Shown in pieces: positions 40,864 through 53,200 of a DNA stretch of 64,000 nucleotides. Each line of letters starts with the position of its first letter. The stretch's first letter is position 1. Origin of the DNA: Sphaerolaimus hirsutus. Its lineage: Eukaryota > Nematoda > Chromadorea > Monhysterida > Sphaerolaimidae. Position numbers and translations under genes: made by a program. The stretch covers positions 8,488,704 through 8,552,703 of the forward strand of contig OZ038452.1 in the NCBI GenBank assembly GCA_964036195.1, given 5' to 3'. Under the pieces are notes generated by a model that was not told where the DNA came from, did no database searches, and was given only the letters and a program-made list of their open reading frames with translations.

Positions 40864-43800
40864 TCACATCAGCCATTTTGTGTCATGTATAACCTTGGTG
40901 CTGTTCGCGCTAGAATTTCCATCTCCACCCCCCGAGCCCTTTGTTCCATGCGATTTTTGCCACGCCTCTTTGTATTTCTGTTTTCCAATTTCATCACCGC
41001 TGAAATTTATGAAATTGAAATTGAAAACACTGATAATTAACTAAATATGTGGAGGTGGCATCAAACAATAAAGGTTGCACAGTGCATAATACCAAACATG
41101 ATCAGTATTCTGATTTAGGAATCCAACAAATATCAGCCCGCTAAATGTGCCCACATACTGACTGGCATCCTCACATTAAATTTTAATTAACATTAAATTA
41201 ACAAACTATTCAATGGTTTGGACATCAGTATTGCTCAATGGAAAGCCGCCATCGCTTTCCATTACATAAAGGTCAGTAAAACGTGAAGATTCTAAATTCA
41301 AACCATTTTGCAGTGAGATTTTCAAAACGCATGATTTTGTCAAAATAAAATCAAAGAAAATGCAACAAAAAAACAACGAAAATATGATAACCTATTTCCT
41401 CGAAATACCCCCAGGGGGTTTATTGTTTCATAGTGAGAATTTTGAGGGGGTAAAACGAGGGGGTATTATTTCGCCAGGATTTTTTTTAAATCCCAGTACT
41501 AAATTGTTGTTTGTAACGTACACAGATGTTGAAAAATGCAACAAAAACCGCCATTTATAAGACTCTATAGATTCTATCTAAGTACGTAGACGTATAAAAC
41601 CTGTTCTAACATCATAACACGGGCATTGTTTTTATCCTGTGTTCTGCCTTTCCCGGATCACATTTATGTTTTTGTCATTTATGTTCTCTATATAGTATAT
41701 TGGGTGGGGGGGTATTTCGAGGGATGGTGTATAAATTCATAGTGTCCATTTTGAGGGGGGGTATTTCGAGGGGAATATTTCGAGGAAATACGGTAGGCAA
41801 ATCCTACTGAAAAAATGGAAAAGTATCAATGCGATATTTTTTATTATTTCCTCGTAAAAAACTTTGCCAAAAACCTGGACAAATTACACCTTTTTTTTTC
41901 TTATATTTATTTTCTTACATTTAAAATAAATATATACCGTATGTCCGTACACAGGTATGTCTTACTATGAATTTCATAAACATTTCTGACGAAATAATAA
42001 CCCCTCCCTCGAATAAGCCAACCCCCTCGAATAAGCCCCCCCTCTAAATACCCCCCTAAAAATTTCCACTCTGAAAAATAAACCCCCTGGGGGTATTTCG
42101 ACGAAATACGATAAATTTCCCGAAATCTTTGGACTGCCAGTTACAGTAACACACCTCGTCTTACTCTCTACAGCTTTGCTGAATCTAGTGTCTTCCTCCC
42201 GATGTTGATAGGAGTCATAAGTGAGTATTTCATGCGGGCTGGTCGAATCGGTGGGCTTGCACGTCACTTTGAACGCGGCATCGTGCGCGGTCATGATGCG
42301 ACGATCGTGTTGCAACACTATCACATTCGTGTAGCTCATGTCATCCTGTAGGGGGTGGAGGGGGGTTACTGTTCAGATTGGTGGGGCGTGTCGGATTTTT
42401 GCTTTGTTGACAAAAAGATGACAAGTGATGTAAAAGTGCCATGGCGCCAATTTTGCGTGGCGTCAGGAAAGAAACGTCTGGCGCTGGCGCCTTTTTACAC
42501 CACTAAATACAACTTTGAAGGAGTGCTTTTATGAATAGCAGAAGGATGATGTCCCGCTTGAAAACCACGCCCATTTAGAGCCAATGCACTGGCTCTGTTT
42601 CTACCATTTTGTAGTAAATATGTTCGTTTAAAAAAAAATATTTTACCTACTATGGAATCATGAATTCGTTGAGTGAACTGCACCATTCTGCGGATAAAAA
42701 TATTGCATTGTGCGTGATACTGGAGGTATTTATAGGTAATTGTACTGGAACAACATATTTATAATTCGTTTACCATCGAATAATTTTTTGAAACTTGCAA
42801 ATACACATGATGGGCTTTTACAAACAAACTGATCCGTATGAACAGGGGGCTGTTGAATGGCACTTTACAATACCAACAATTTTTAGGTAAACTCGGCAGA
42901 CATGAAACGAATCAGGTATTCGGCCCTTGGTTACCAATGACGTATCTTTTTTAATTCGAACTTGAATGGACGGATTCCATCCGGTTCACGATACTTTTGA
43001 TTCAATCCAACTTTTTATGCGAGAACGAGATGAGTTTGATAGACAAATCGTTATAGAAAGTCAGATTGTAAGGTCTTAGGTCGGATCTTATCGTCGCAGT
43101 CTCGACGAATTCCTTCAAAAAAGAACGTATGAACTTCCCAGTGCGTCCAAGTTACCTTTGCATTGAATACGAATGAGGTAAAAGACGCTAGATTTCCGCT
43201 CTCGTCAACGAAAATGACCGCGGTATCCAATTAAATCAACATGTGTGTCAACTCGTGTGTGCGCCGCCATTAGCGACCAATTGCGTTCGCTTAATCGCAT
43301 TCCGCAGCCATTTTTGGTGACGCAGACGGAAATCCTGCATCTTTCATACTGGGTAACATTCTCTCAAACGGTAACTTGGACGAGTGCCAACTACGAATAT
43401 ACGCAGTTGTACGAAAATCCCGTAGAGCATTGACTTCCATAATGTCCGTCGAGTTTTAAACCTATGTGCATGGCTATTCTATACATACGAATAAACAATA
43501 ACATGATATACCGTATTTCCTCGAAATACCCCCCCTCGAAATACCCCCCTCGTTTAATCCCCCCCCTCTCGGGACCACCATGAAACAATCACCCCCCCCC
43601 CTCGAAATACCCCCCCCCCAAATTGAGTGTAAAGGGAACGTACATGACAATAACTGTAGTTTGTGTTCTGTGTACTGCAGAACACACGTTAAAACAATGT
43701 CGGTGTCACGTTAGAACAGTGTACATACCATCTACATACTAATATTAGTCTACAGAACCTTATAAATGGCAGTTTTTGTTGCATTTTTCGACGTCTGCGT

Positions 43801-45035
43801 ACGTTTCAGACGACAATTTCGTACTTGGTTTTCAAAAATTTTCTTGTGAAATAATAACCCCCCCCCCCCTCGAAATACACCCCCTCGTTTAACCCCCCCC
43901 CCCCCCTCTCGGGACCACTATGAAACAATCACCCCCCGGGGGGTATTTCGAGGAAATACGGTAATGTGAAGCTGGAACGGACCTCCCTTATGGTGTTGCA
44001 CTGATCATAGCCAAATGTGAACACGACTCTCTGTTGGTTATCCACGAAAGTGCGGCAGTCCGGAGCTTTGTCGTAGCCGCCATCCGTGTAAACGACGCCC
44101 GAAAATGGCCCCTTTCTGTGTGTCACTATGAGCTTGAACGAATCGGGTGCGCAGATTATTTGCACATTGAATGGGCTCGCATCTGCGAAGGGGACGCCCG
44201 TAAATATAACGTTCTTATCTGATGGAAGATATACTTTTGTCAACTTTTTACCTGCCGTTCTGTTGGAATTGGCGTTTTATTTTTTCACACATCAAAGGTA
44301 GCATAGGAGGGAATCCGTTATATTAGAAGAAACACAGTATTTTTGGCACCATATTTACGTGTGTATTTTTTGGCACCAGTCGTTTTAAAAATTATTTGAA
44401 GATAGCTGTTTGAACATTTGAATGCAAAGTCATCGGACAAAACGGAAAGTGGCGCCAATTCGCTCTTATTCTGTTAACTATATTAATGGAATTACCGTAT
44501 ATCCTCGAAAAAGTCCCCCCTCTCGATTAAGTCCCCCCTTTTGTGAGTGTGAGGAAAAAACAACTCCCCCCTCGAATAACTCCCCCCCCCGCCCACTTTG
44601 ATGGGTAGAAACATTTCATAACATTTCACATTTACAAAAAACGTTTTGAATAAATATAGGTATGTAATATCTTGCAGCTAGAATTCACTAACATTGTTTT
44701 CACTGCTTGAATTTTGAATTTTGTATTTCTACAAATCATTTATGTTACCAAATTCACCCCATTTATGCAGTAAATTTATCATACATTTTACTGGAAATAC
44801 TTACGAAAAAATAACTCCCCCTCGAATAACTCCCCCCATCGAATAAAACCCCCCTCAAAAACTTCTGACGAAAAAATAACTCCCCGGGGGACTTTTTAGA
44901 GGATATACGGTACTTGTAGATCGATGCAAAAAATATCCACCAACCAGATTTCCAATGGTCCAAAGCTGCGTATGCCACATTGAACAAGTTACCAGACAAA
45001 AATAAGCAAATTAACGAAAACACACTACACGCCAT
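40864..45035 (-). CDS. Small secreted ZP-N (cuticlin-like) protein
   Basis: Five exons with agreeing phases: 45035-44945, 44218-43983, 42345-42165, 41291-41207 and 40999-40864, encoding 242 residues. The start is chosen because MACSVFSLICLFLSGNLFNV makes a good signal peptide with AYA before the mature part; an in-frame ATG lies further upstream. Residues ~30-130 match the ZP-N half of a zona pellucida domain, with four spaced Cys (QIIC, PDC, DQC, VTC), PFSGVVYTDGGYD and NVIVLQHDRRIMTAHDAAF. The usual ZP-C half is absent: the last two exons are hydrophilic, without Cys, and end in a Gly/Ser/Asn-rich tail. So it is either a ZP-N-only extracellular protein or the last exons are misassigned. Nematode cuticlins build cuticle or apical matrix. 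Three of the four introns carry TA-MITEs. Confidence 0.75.
41391..41793. repeat. TA-MITE in the third ZP-N gene intron
   Basis: Ends CCTATTTCCTCGAAATACCC (one arm slightly decayed) and CGAGGAAATACGG, with GAGGGGGTATTATTTCG-type subterminal words. Confidence 0.7.
41938..42111. repeat. Truncated TA-MITE beside the exon 3 donor
   Basis: One arm is intact (CCCCCTAAAAATTTCC to GGGGGTATTTCGACGAAATA) and the other is decayed to TACCGTATGTCCGTAC. It starts about 52 bp inside the intron. Confidence 0.6.
42346..43510. other. Second ZP-N gene intron, little structure
   Basis: It contains a GCGCCA-type hAT MITE at 42425-42506 (AGTGATGTAAAAGTGCC to TTTTTACACCACT). The rest is unremarkable. The open frame at 43245-43433 shows no domain. 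Confidence 0.4.
43511..43961. repeat. TA-MITE 20 bp from the exon 2 donor
   Basis: 451 bp, flanked by TA. The core matches 28426-28862 nearly base for base, with the length difference in the C-runs. It ends 20 bp inside the intron. Confidence 0.9.
44495..44910. repeat. TA-MITE 33 bp from the exon 1 donor
   Basis: 416 bp, TA flanks at 44493-44494 and 44911-44912. Ends CCGTATATCCTCGAAAAAGT and ACTTTTTAGAGGATATACGG, a subfamily with AACTCCCCC words. Confidence 0.85.
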
Positions 45036-45773
45036 GTTCTCAAGAATTTTAATGTACATCTGTGCAAGAATGATCATCGATAATATCATATAAAATAAAT
45101 AGATGGGTCACAACAAAAGGAACGACAGATGAAAGTGAAAACAATATCGCCTAATTCTCCACGGCCGCTCTGTGAAGTGCAAAAATCGATTTGCGAGCGA
45201 AATAATGAAAGTGTACATAGACATTAGCGTTTTTAATGTCCACACCGAGGTTTCGGAATCACGCATGAATTTCGCAGTGAAATTTGAAATTGTCGCGAGA
45301 TTTTCCAGCGCTAGTTTCAATGAGCGCGCATGTGAACGACCAGCGTCCAGTCTAAAAAACGATACGCAGTGTGCGTCGTGTATTGGAGAAAGAAACGCGT
45401 GAATTCATGTGCACAAACTTCATGATGAAAGTACATAAAGGAGATAAAAAAGAATAAAGAGACAGTTTTTATGGCATGGTGTATGTTTGGCAATCGGTTT
45501 ACATATGGAGCTTCCACTTCTCAAAGTCGATAACCCATGATATTGCATAGGTAAATAAGTTTCATTTTCGATTATCTGCCAGCGATGCATATCCAATGGC
45601 CGCGCTCGCTGATTATCGTAACGTTCCAAATTTCGGTTCTAAAGTGTCCACTTTTTCACTTCTGTTGTGTTCTTACAACGCGCAGCTGTCCCACTACTTT
45701 TGGATAACACCTTACCTGCACGTTCAGCTGTCATCTGGTGTAACGCGTGATTCATTCTAGTACCCATCTGGTG
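45036..45773. other. 5' flank of the ZP-N gene
   Basis: Presumed promoter/5' UTR side. No exon is supported; open frames of 60-76 codons on both strands show no domain or codon bias. Confidence 0.35.
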
Positions 45774-45969
45774 CCAATCCCAAGCCCTGTAAAGTGTAAA
45801 GTAAAGTGTCAAATGTAAAGTCAAATGCAAAGTAAAGTGTCAAGTGTCATGCAAAGTTCAGTAATAAAAATTCTTTTTTTTTGTTTTGATTGACACTTGA
45901 CTTTGCATTTGACTTTACATTTGACACTTTACTTTACACTTTACAGGGCTTGGGACTGCCCCCAGGTGG
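45774..45969 (+). mobile_element. Introner-family copy outside a recognised gene
   Basis: About 196 bp starting GTGCCAATCCCAAGCCCTG and ending GGGACTGCCCCCAG, near-palindromic (AAAGTGTAAAGTAAAGTG against its complement, ~60-bp arms). It has GT...AG at its termini on the plus strand. The flanks are CATCTG and GTGGC. No open reading frame continues across, so it may be intergenic or in an untranslated region. Confidence 0.7.
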
Positions 45970-46638
45970 CTTAGAAACAGAAAGTGACCAGTCCAGTATT
46001 GATAATATCTGTACAGTGGTTAGGCGATTAGGCTGAAAGTGACACACGCTACTGAAATGTTTCTTTGTTGTGCCTATGAGAATCGTATAAATAGGCACCG
46101 CTAGCTAGCTATCGGGACCGGTGAGATTTAGTGCTAAAAGGCAAAACAAGATTGAAGCTTCACATCCAGTCCTGGTAGCTTGCTGAGTGATCAAGTACCA
46201 CTACTTTTATATTCGTTCTGAGTGACAGCGAATGAATAGATCCTGGCCTGTGCAACGGCAGTTGAGATATATTCGAACCTAAGAAACCTGAACCCAAGTC
46301 CTACCCTTAGGCCACAGAATAGTAACACTAAGCACAAATTAGAGTTCTACAATCCAAACGTGCACGTAATTACCATCTCAAACTCCTGGGCTCTAACCGC
46401 GTGGCATTTGGTCTTGCTATTTGGTCAACGGCATCAACATCGAGGACATAGGGCGTTAGGTAGCAAAGTCCCACTTTACTTTACACATTTCTTACTGTTG
46501 TTTTTTTCTCCACAGAAAGAGTGGACTTTGACCGGATACCTTAGCCTCTCTACTCAGCATTACAATTCACAAAGCACAGCTACCATATTTCTGACTCAAA
46601 AATTATTGAATGAGCCCGAAAGTAAGCATCGTTGAGCA
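45970..46638. other. Gene-free stretch
   Basis: No gene is supported. A short G/C-biased open segment at 46409-46465 (codes a peptide with LVNGINIEDIGR) is noted but has no clear acceptor. Confidence 0.3.
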
Positions 46639-47457
46639 CAGAGTTGTTAAAAGTACCAAACTTTTTTCAAAGTATACGTGAACGTAAAGTATTTATTTTT
46701 TACTCAGCCCTTGAGTACAGAAAACGTAAAGTACATTTTTTTACTTTTACTCATGAGTAGTGATGCGAAAAGCGCCAGAACTTTGGCGCCAAGCGCCAAA
46801 AGCGCCATGGCGCTTTTCCGACCCTTAGCGCCAAGCGCCAATGGCGCCACAGGAAAATAGCGCCAAGCGCCAAAAGCGCCATGGCGCTTTTTGCTTTGGC
46901 GCTAGCGCCAAGCGCCAGCGCCAAGCATTTTGTTCCTGGCGCCAGCCAAAAATAGCGCCAAGCGCCAAAAGCGCCATGGCGCTTTTCATAGGTATGGCGC
47001 CAAGCGCCAATGGCGCCACAGGAAAATAGCGCCAAGCGCCAGCGTCATGGCGGTTTTACATCACTACTCATGAGTAAACGTGAGTAAACGTATGTTTCCC
47101 TCCGCAAAACGTAAACGTGAGTATTTTTGAGAAATGTTACTCCAATTTTAACTCAAAATCACACATTTTCATAACTTTTTGCATATTTAAGCTAATTTTG
47201 GCTAGATATGTGCTTATATGTTCATTTTCGACTATTTTTCCAAAGTTTTTAGCAAATTCTCTCATGTTTTTCCTTCTATGTCTTCAAAAATCGACATAAA
47301 AGATGATCTGAAATACGTTTTCTGTACTCGCGTACTTTCAAAAAGTATACGTAAAAGCGAGTACAGTTACTTTTTTCGGAGGAAACGTAAACGTATTTAC
47401 TCTGTACTCGAGTATACATATTTATCGAGTAAAAGTACATACGTTTTAGCAACTATG
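46639..47457. mobile_element. hAT MITE (CAGAGTTGTTAAAA family) with a nested hAT MITE
   Basis: 819 bp, ends CAGAGTTGTTAAAAGTACC and ACGTTTTAGCAACTATG, flanks GTTGAGCA and GCTGAGCA (7 of 8). The body has AAACGTAAACGTGAGTATTT words. Confidence 0.85.
46758..47066. repeat. Nested TAGTGATG hAT MITE made of GCGCCA repeats
   Basis: 309 bp, ends TAGTGATGCGAAAAGCGCC and GGTTTTACATCACTA, perfect 8-bp flanks CTCATGAG (46750-46757, 47067-47074). The interior is repeated GCGCCAAGCGCCAAAAGCGC and its complement around several GCCATGGC centres. Confidence 0.9.
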
Positions 47458-50237
47458 GCTGAGCATTCCCGCTAGAGTGCGGCTGATGTGGCGCGGCAAA
47501 TCCTCTTTGATCTAAATTTTTGGCGCGCAGGTCCCTTTGATGTGATCATTTATTTTGGTGACTTCGCCGCCGCATCGCATGAATGGTGTTAGTGTGAAAA
47601 TGTCTCTATTGTATTTATCCATTTATTTTGAAATTTATTTATTGTCCATTCAAACTTCAAAGCATTTGAGTGATTCCATAGAGAATTAGACAGGGATTGC
47701 GTGTACATTCAGAACTACAATAACAGAAGTCAGTCAGTACCCTTGTTGTTGGTTACTACCAGTTGAGAATAAGATAAGGTGCATTCAAACCTGTGGCCTG
47801 AGGACAGCCCCAGACCCTGTACAAGACTCTGTAAAATGCTGTGTGTGTCATGTAAAAGACCCTGTTAAAATTTCATGTAAACTGGTGGAAAATATAAATG
47901 AGAAAATCACTTTATTGTATTTTACAGATCCCACATGAAAGCTGTCAGGCTGTCATCTTGTGTGAGGGTGACCCCAAGTGTTCACTATATATACCCTAGG
48001 GGGGCACCCCCCTCAGGCCACCCTTGGTGCAGAAAATAATTTTTTTATCATTTTTTTCTGGAAAATATAAATGAGAATTCCATACAAATTTTTGTTCCCG
48101 ATGAAATTTATATTTTTAATAAATTTTTTTCTAGACACTTTAGACAAAAAAGTTGTTTTGACATTGGTAGAGTGTAAGTACGTGCAACTTTTCTACCCCC
48201 TCAGAAACCCCAGAAGCCCCACACAATGATGGCGTTGTTGATCAAATTAAAATTTTTTTTGGAGAAAAACGTAGGTTAGAAAAAGTGGACAATCCACTAT
48301 CCCAAGCTATTTATGGAGCACATGGGGGCCAGAATTGGCTCGCTCAGTGTCAGGGGCAACATATGGCTGCTCCTGGGCCCCGTTTTTGCACTTATGTATT
48401 TTTTATAGCAAATGAAAAAAACAGCCCTGTGTAAAGAGGGCACTCACGTGACAGCGCGTCCAGCGCCTGCAGTGTCATGATGCTAATCACAAAATACTTG
48501 TGCCCATTCAATGTGGGCACTAATTATCTGATAAGAACCTATAGGGGCCGATGGGCAATGTGCCCTGTATCTAGTGTGACTGGCCCAGACAAATAAAGAG
48601 GTCATGTCCAGAAAATCAAAAATCACAGTTTTTTTAATTACAACCACAATTAAGGTAATCACAAAGTTTAAAATCATTGTTGACATGGCTTCGTGGCACA
48701 TGTCTGTATATTGGGGGTAATTTTTGTGTGGGGGAGTGGGTTGGGGGTCAAAATATACCCCCTACTTACCAGTGGGTCAAACAATGGCTTTGGGCAAGCC
48801 ACAAGGAATTTTTATTTTTTTTAAAACCACCAACACAAGTGTATTCATCACTTGTGTTGTCAGCACACCAAAAAAAGGCTTCACACTTTACCACAGCCAT
48901 ATTTTGTGTTTTTTTTGAAAATTCTCATTTATATTTTCCAGGAAAAAATTGGCAAATTTTTTTCATTTATCTGTAGCAGCAGAACAGGGGGGTGCCATGG
49001 GGTGCCACTTGGCATTTATGTAGGCAAATGTTGTGGGCACCCCCACAACAAATGGTAGTCATATTGGGCTGCACGTTTCCCTGTGAGATTGTTATGAAAA
49101 ATGAAGTACCTGATTTCTCATTTAAATGTGCCACCAGTTTATATCCAAATCTTATTCTGTAGTATCCAAATCTTGATTTGGATACAAAACGTAAGATTTG
49201 GATACACATGGCAAATTGTAGGAAAGGTCCCCATATGATAACTTGTGAACTTGCCAAAAAATTTTACATTGCTTTAAATCGAAATAAAATAGAGTAAAAA
49301 TAGGTACATAACCATGTATATATATATGTATATATAGCGATTAGGAAGATGAAAATTGGCAAAATGGAGCATAATTTTGGTTATTTTAAGCAAAATATTA
49401 GGGAAACATAGCTCGGACATGGACATGGGTCAAATTGCTTGTGTAAGTTGTCCACTGGAACAAGTCATCATATGTGACCTGATCCAAATTGTAACTGCCC
49501 TATGTATATACATAAATACATGTGTCCTGATTCCCAAATGTTCTATCATACTAATTTGAGCAATTTATGCACCTGTTCACATTTTTTTTGCATTTTGTGT
49601 GTGATTATGGTATTTTTAGTTATGAAAAATAAGCTATTCCAAAATTTTAGTCATTGATCATTTCATCATATGACATTAAAAGCTGATTGAATAGTATCTA
49701 CCTGAGTTTGGATAAGCTGAAAATAGATGTGTGATTTTTAATTACCATTGTTTTTATTGATATAGTGCTACCATATTGGTGTTTTGAGTAGATGTAGAAG
49801 TGCTGTAAATCTTATGATGTTCTACAAAAGTCTTCTTCACACAATATGATGACATTTTCTTTGTAAATATTCTAAAATGTCTAGATATTCTATTCTGCGC
49901 TGAAAGTGGGTGAATCCAATACAAAAAGTGCCAAAACCTGCCGTTCTATTTGAGGTGTCCTTATATTTGAGGTATACCATTCTATTAGAAGTGTTCTTCT
50001 GTTGAAGGTATGCCACTCTATTTGAAAAGATACGGTTAATAGCGCGAAAATCTTACGTGGTATCCAAAACTTACTTCTCACAAAAAAAGAAAAAAAATTG
50101 CGACAACGATCTACAAGCACGAGCGTGCCTTCTTCATCCCTAGCGGCCTACTATTTCTCACTGCCAATTCAATGCCATAGCAGCTTAACCCAGTTTAATA
50201 GCACTAACCGTCGGGCTTTCAGCTTTTTAAAATCAAA
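47458..50237. other. Repeat-rich, gene-free DNA upstream of the caspase
   Basis: At 47803 an introner-family end (CAGCCCCAGACCCTGTAC) begins. Inverted AAAATATAAATGAGAA / TTCTCATTTATATTTTCC blocks at 47879, 48058, 48920 and 49118 suggest a decayed ~1.3-kb element. A GGTATATA-type repeat lies at 49300-49560 and TCTATTTGAGGTGT repeats at 49945-50040. No gene is supported. Confidence 0.45.
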
Positions 50238-53200
50238 ATGGCGGCTCCAATGAGTGACGCGCAGCACGATTTTCTCGTACAAAATGAAGGTTTGCTGGCG
50301 CGTTCGCTCGACTGCGACAAGCTGGCAGCTCTCTTTCGCGAGAGAAACTTATTCAGAGAGCATCATATGAAGGAATTTGACAGATTGAAGGTAGTCTGAA
50401 GAGTTTTATATTTTTTGGTCCTGCCTGTTTTTGTGGATATTTGTGTAGGAGGTAAACATTTTCTCTGTTCGTTTACTAATTGGCTTAGGTCCAAGTGACA
50501 CTCGTACCTCCTTCCAGAGAATGAGCGCGTCACTAAAACACTCAGACCTCAGACCAGACCTCACTCACACCTAAAATATCGTGAAAATATTACATATTTG
50601 TATGTAAAGCATATCCAAACCAAATAAATGCGAAGTACAAACCGTATCCAAATCAATAATCTCAATCGAATTTTCGGCATCATCAAAAAAAGTCGCAAAA
50701 AGAATGCCGATGAATTGAATCACTGTGTGGAATTGAGTTGTTCTGTCTGTGAACTAGTATGCATTTACGAATGGTCGTATATGGAGCCATCTCTCTCCGA
50801 ATATATACCACGTCTGTGTGTATATACCACCACGTCATAATGTGTATATACCACCACGTGTATATGTACATCCATCGCAGAACGATGACGCGCAGCGGGC
50901 AAAAGTAATCCTGGCAAAAATTCGTTCGCGTGGCAGTGCGGCATACCCGCTGTTACACGAAGCTTGTCTGCGGTTCAATCAACACGATTTGGCTGACTTG
51001 TTGGCTGAAAATTTGCACAGTGACGTTCAGTTGCAGCCCGGAATCGCTGATCAGTACAATTTCAGTAGCGCTAGTTTGGGCTCCTCCAGGAGGTTTGTTG
51101 TATTTATAATATTTTGACACGCTGGTGCCGAGCACGTTGAACGTTTGGTTTGCGGGTCGGTTTTTGCAATAATTTCGAAAAGAAGTTGATTGTAATTTTT
51201 CATTTTTAATCGTATACTTTTTCTCGTTTGTTGTTTTCTCGAACAAAATGCTGAGCAAAATGAAGTTTTGTTCTTTTTCGCAGGATGTATTTTGTGACAA
51301 GCGTTAAATTGTGTCACCCTAACATGCGGTTATGTTTTTCGCGTTTCGCAGTGAATCACCAGTGCCATCACCGGGCCGTTTCAATCTCCCGGCCCCGGCG
51401 TCCCAAAATAGTGTGGACATAAATCGCAGCTATTATCAACGGAATTGGCCGCATTTTTATAAACAATTTGAAAGTGGTCAGTGACTTATCATACTGGTCT
51501 TTCAAACTTAATATTATTTTGAATCGTGGTTTTTGACCAAGGAGGTACGCAGGGGGGCGCCCCCCCCCGTTCCCGGGCCGGACATAAAAATTTGCCAGAA
51601 ATGGCTCTTTGCTAAAGCGATTTTGTAGGCACTTGTGAAAATTTTTTTGCGCGCAAGCGCGCAAATACCGTCCCAATGATCGCTATGTATTTTTCAAGTA
51701 TCTAACAGCGTTAGAAAGATTCTAGTACGGAATATAGGTAAATATATAAATATACCTATATAGTAGACGTTGGCGCCAACGCCAGCGCCAATACTGCCAT
51801 GGCGTTGGCGCCTACAAATGACGCCAGCGCCATGGCTCCATTTCTTTACTATAGGGCCAAAATTTAGAAACTAGGGCTGTATAGAATCCGCCCCCCGCTC
51901 AAAAAATCCTGTTTTTGACGCAAATCTTGCGATCTTTGCAGTTGTGCCCACCAATGGTATACTGGATCTTAGCGAAACGGACATTCCTGGTTTTGGTGCA
52001 GCAATTGGCATTCCAGATGTGGTGGTCACTGGCCTGCCAGCCGACTTCAACAATGATGAGGTGCGATTTTTCGTGGGGGGGGGGGGGGTTTGTCGGATTT
52101 TTTTTTACCATTCCGGTTTCGGATACTTTCATCCTTTTTTATCACATTTCGAAATCCGCAGCACTACCGCAATTTTACGAAACCGAAAGGACTATGCTAC
52201 ATCTTCAATAATCGACGTTTTTTCGGGCCACCCGGCGAAGTTCTACCCGAGCGGCTGGGCACCGATACCGATGCGATTAATTTGCGGAATTTGTTCACCA
52301 AATTTGGTTATCAGGTCAAGATAAAGCAGGATCTCACAGGAGAGGTTGGTTAATAAAATGTTATGACCAATTGATAGTGTTTTCCACTGAATAAATAGTC
52401 ACCCGTGAAATTGCACTTTTCAAAACAAAACAGCGGATTCTGCATTGGTGATTGATAGGTATGTTCCTTGGCTTTGCTTCTGGTTGTCGCTACTCTACGG
52501 TTTTCCCCGGGGGGTTCAGTAGAGGGGTTTTATTTTAAACTCCCAAGTCATATTCTGTCTACCCCCCACTGTCAAATTTTTCTTGGAACAGAAAGCGGGT
52601 CTGATTTTTTACAAAAGTAGATTCTTAACGTAGCCCCAACACAGAACATCCAAACAGGGGTCTCCAAGATTTTGGCCCTCGCGGGGGCTGGATAGGTAGC
52701 AAATCGCTCCTCGGGCGGGATAGATAGCTGAAAATTTTTCGCGGTGGGGGGGCTGGCGGGGCACAATATATAGGCTTTTTCAAGGTTAAGAAGGCAGAAA
52801 TTGGAAAATCGCTTATAATCAGTTAAAAGTAGCCAAAAGTGGCTTTAAAATGGCAGAAATAGGTATATAACAATGTATATAGCGGGAAAGCACGATTTTG
52901 AAGGTGAAAAACTATAAAAAGGTACGAAAATTAGTGATTTTGAGCGATAATTAGGGCAAAATTTTGATAGCTTTGGGGGTAGTAGCCAAAAATTTTGCCT
53001 CGGGATAGATAGATAGCTGAGCGGCCTCCGGGATAGTAGATGGCTGGCCGATTTGGGGGGGGGCAGCCCCCCCCAGCCCCCCCCTAGGAGACCCCTGCAT
53101 CGAAACATCCATGTGAAATCACAACATGATTTCTAAATTCTACTGAACCCCTGCTTGTTGCTATGCAAATTTTATCGGAGTTCGATGTTTAGATAAATGT

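Noticed and set aside
40646..41044. 132-codon plus-strand frame with hydrophobic stretches
   Set aside because: It overlaps antisense to the last ZP-N exons, whose phases fit precisely. It has no recognisable family and AT-rich codons.
46409..46465. Short G/C-biased open segment (LVNGINIEDIGR) as an exon
   Set aside because: Too short, no credible acceptor and no partner exon; left unannotated.
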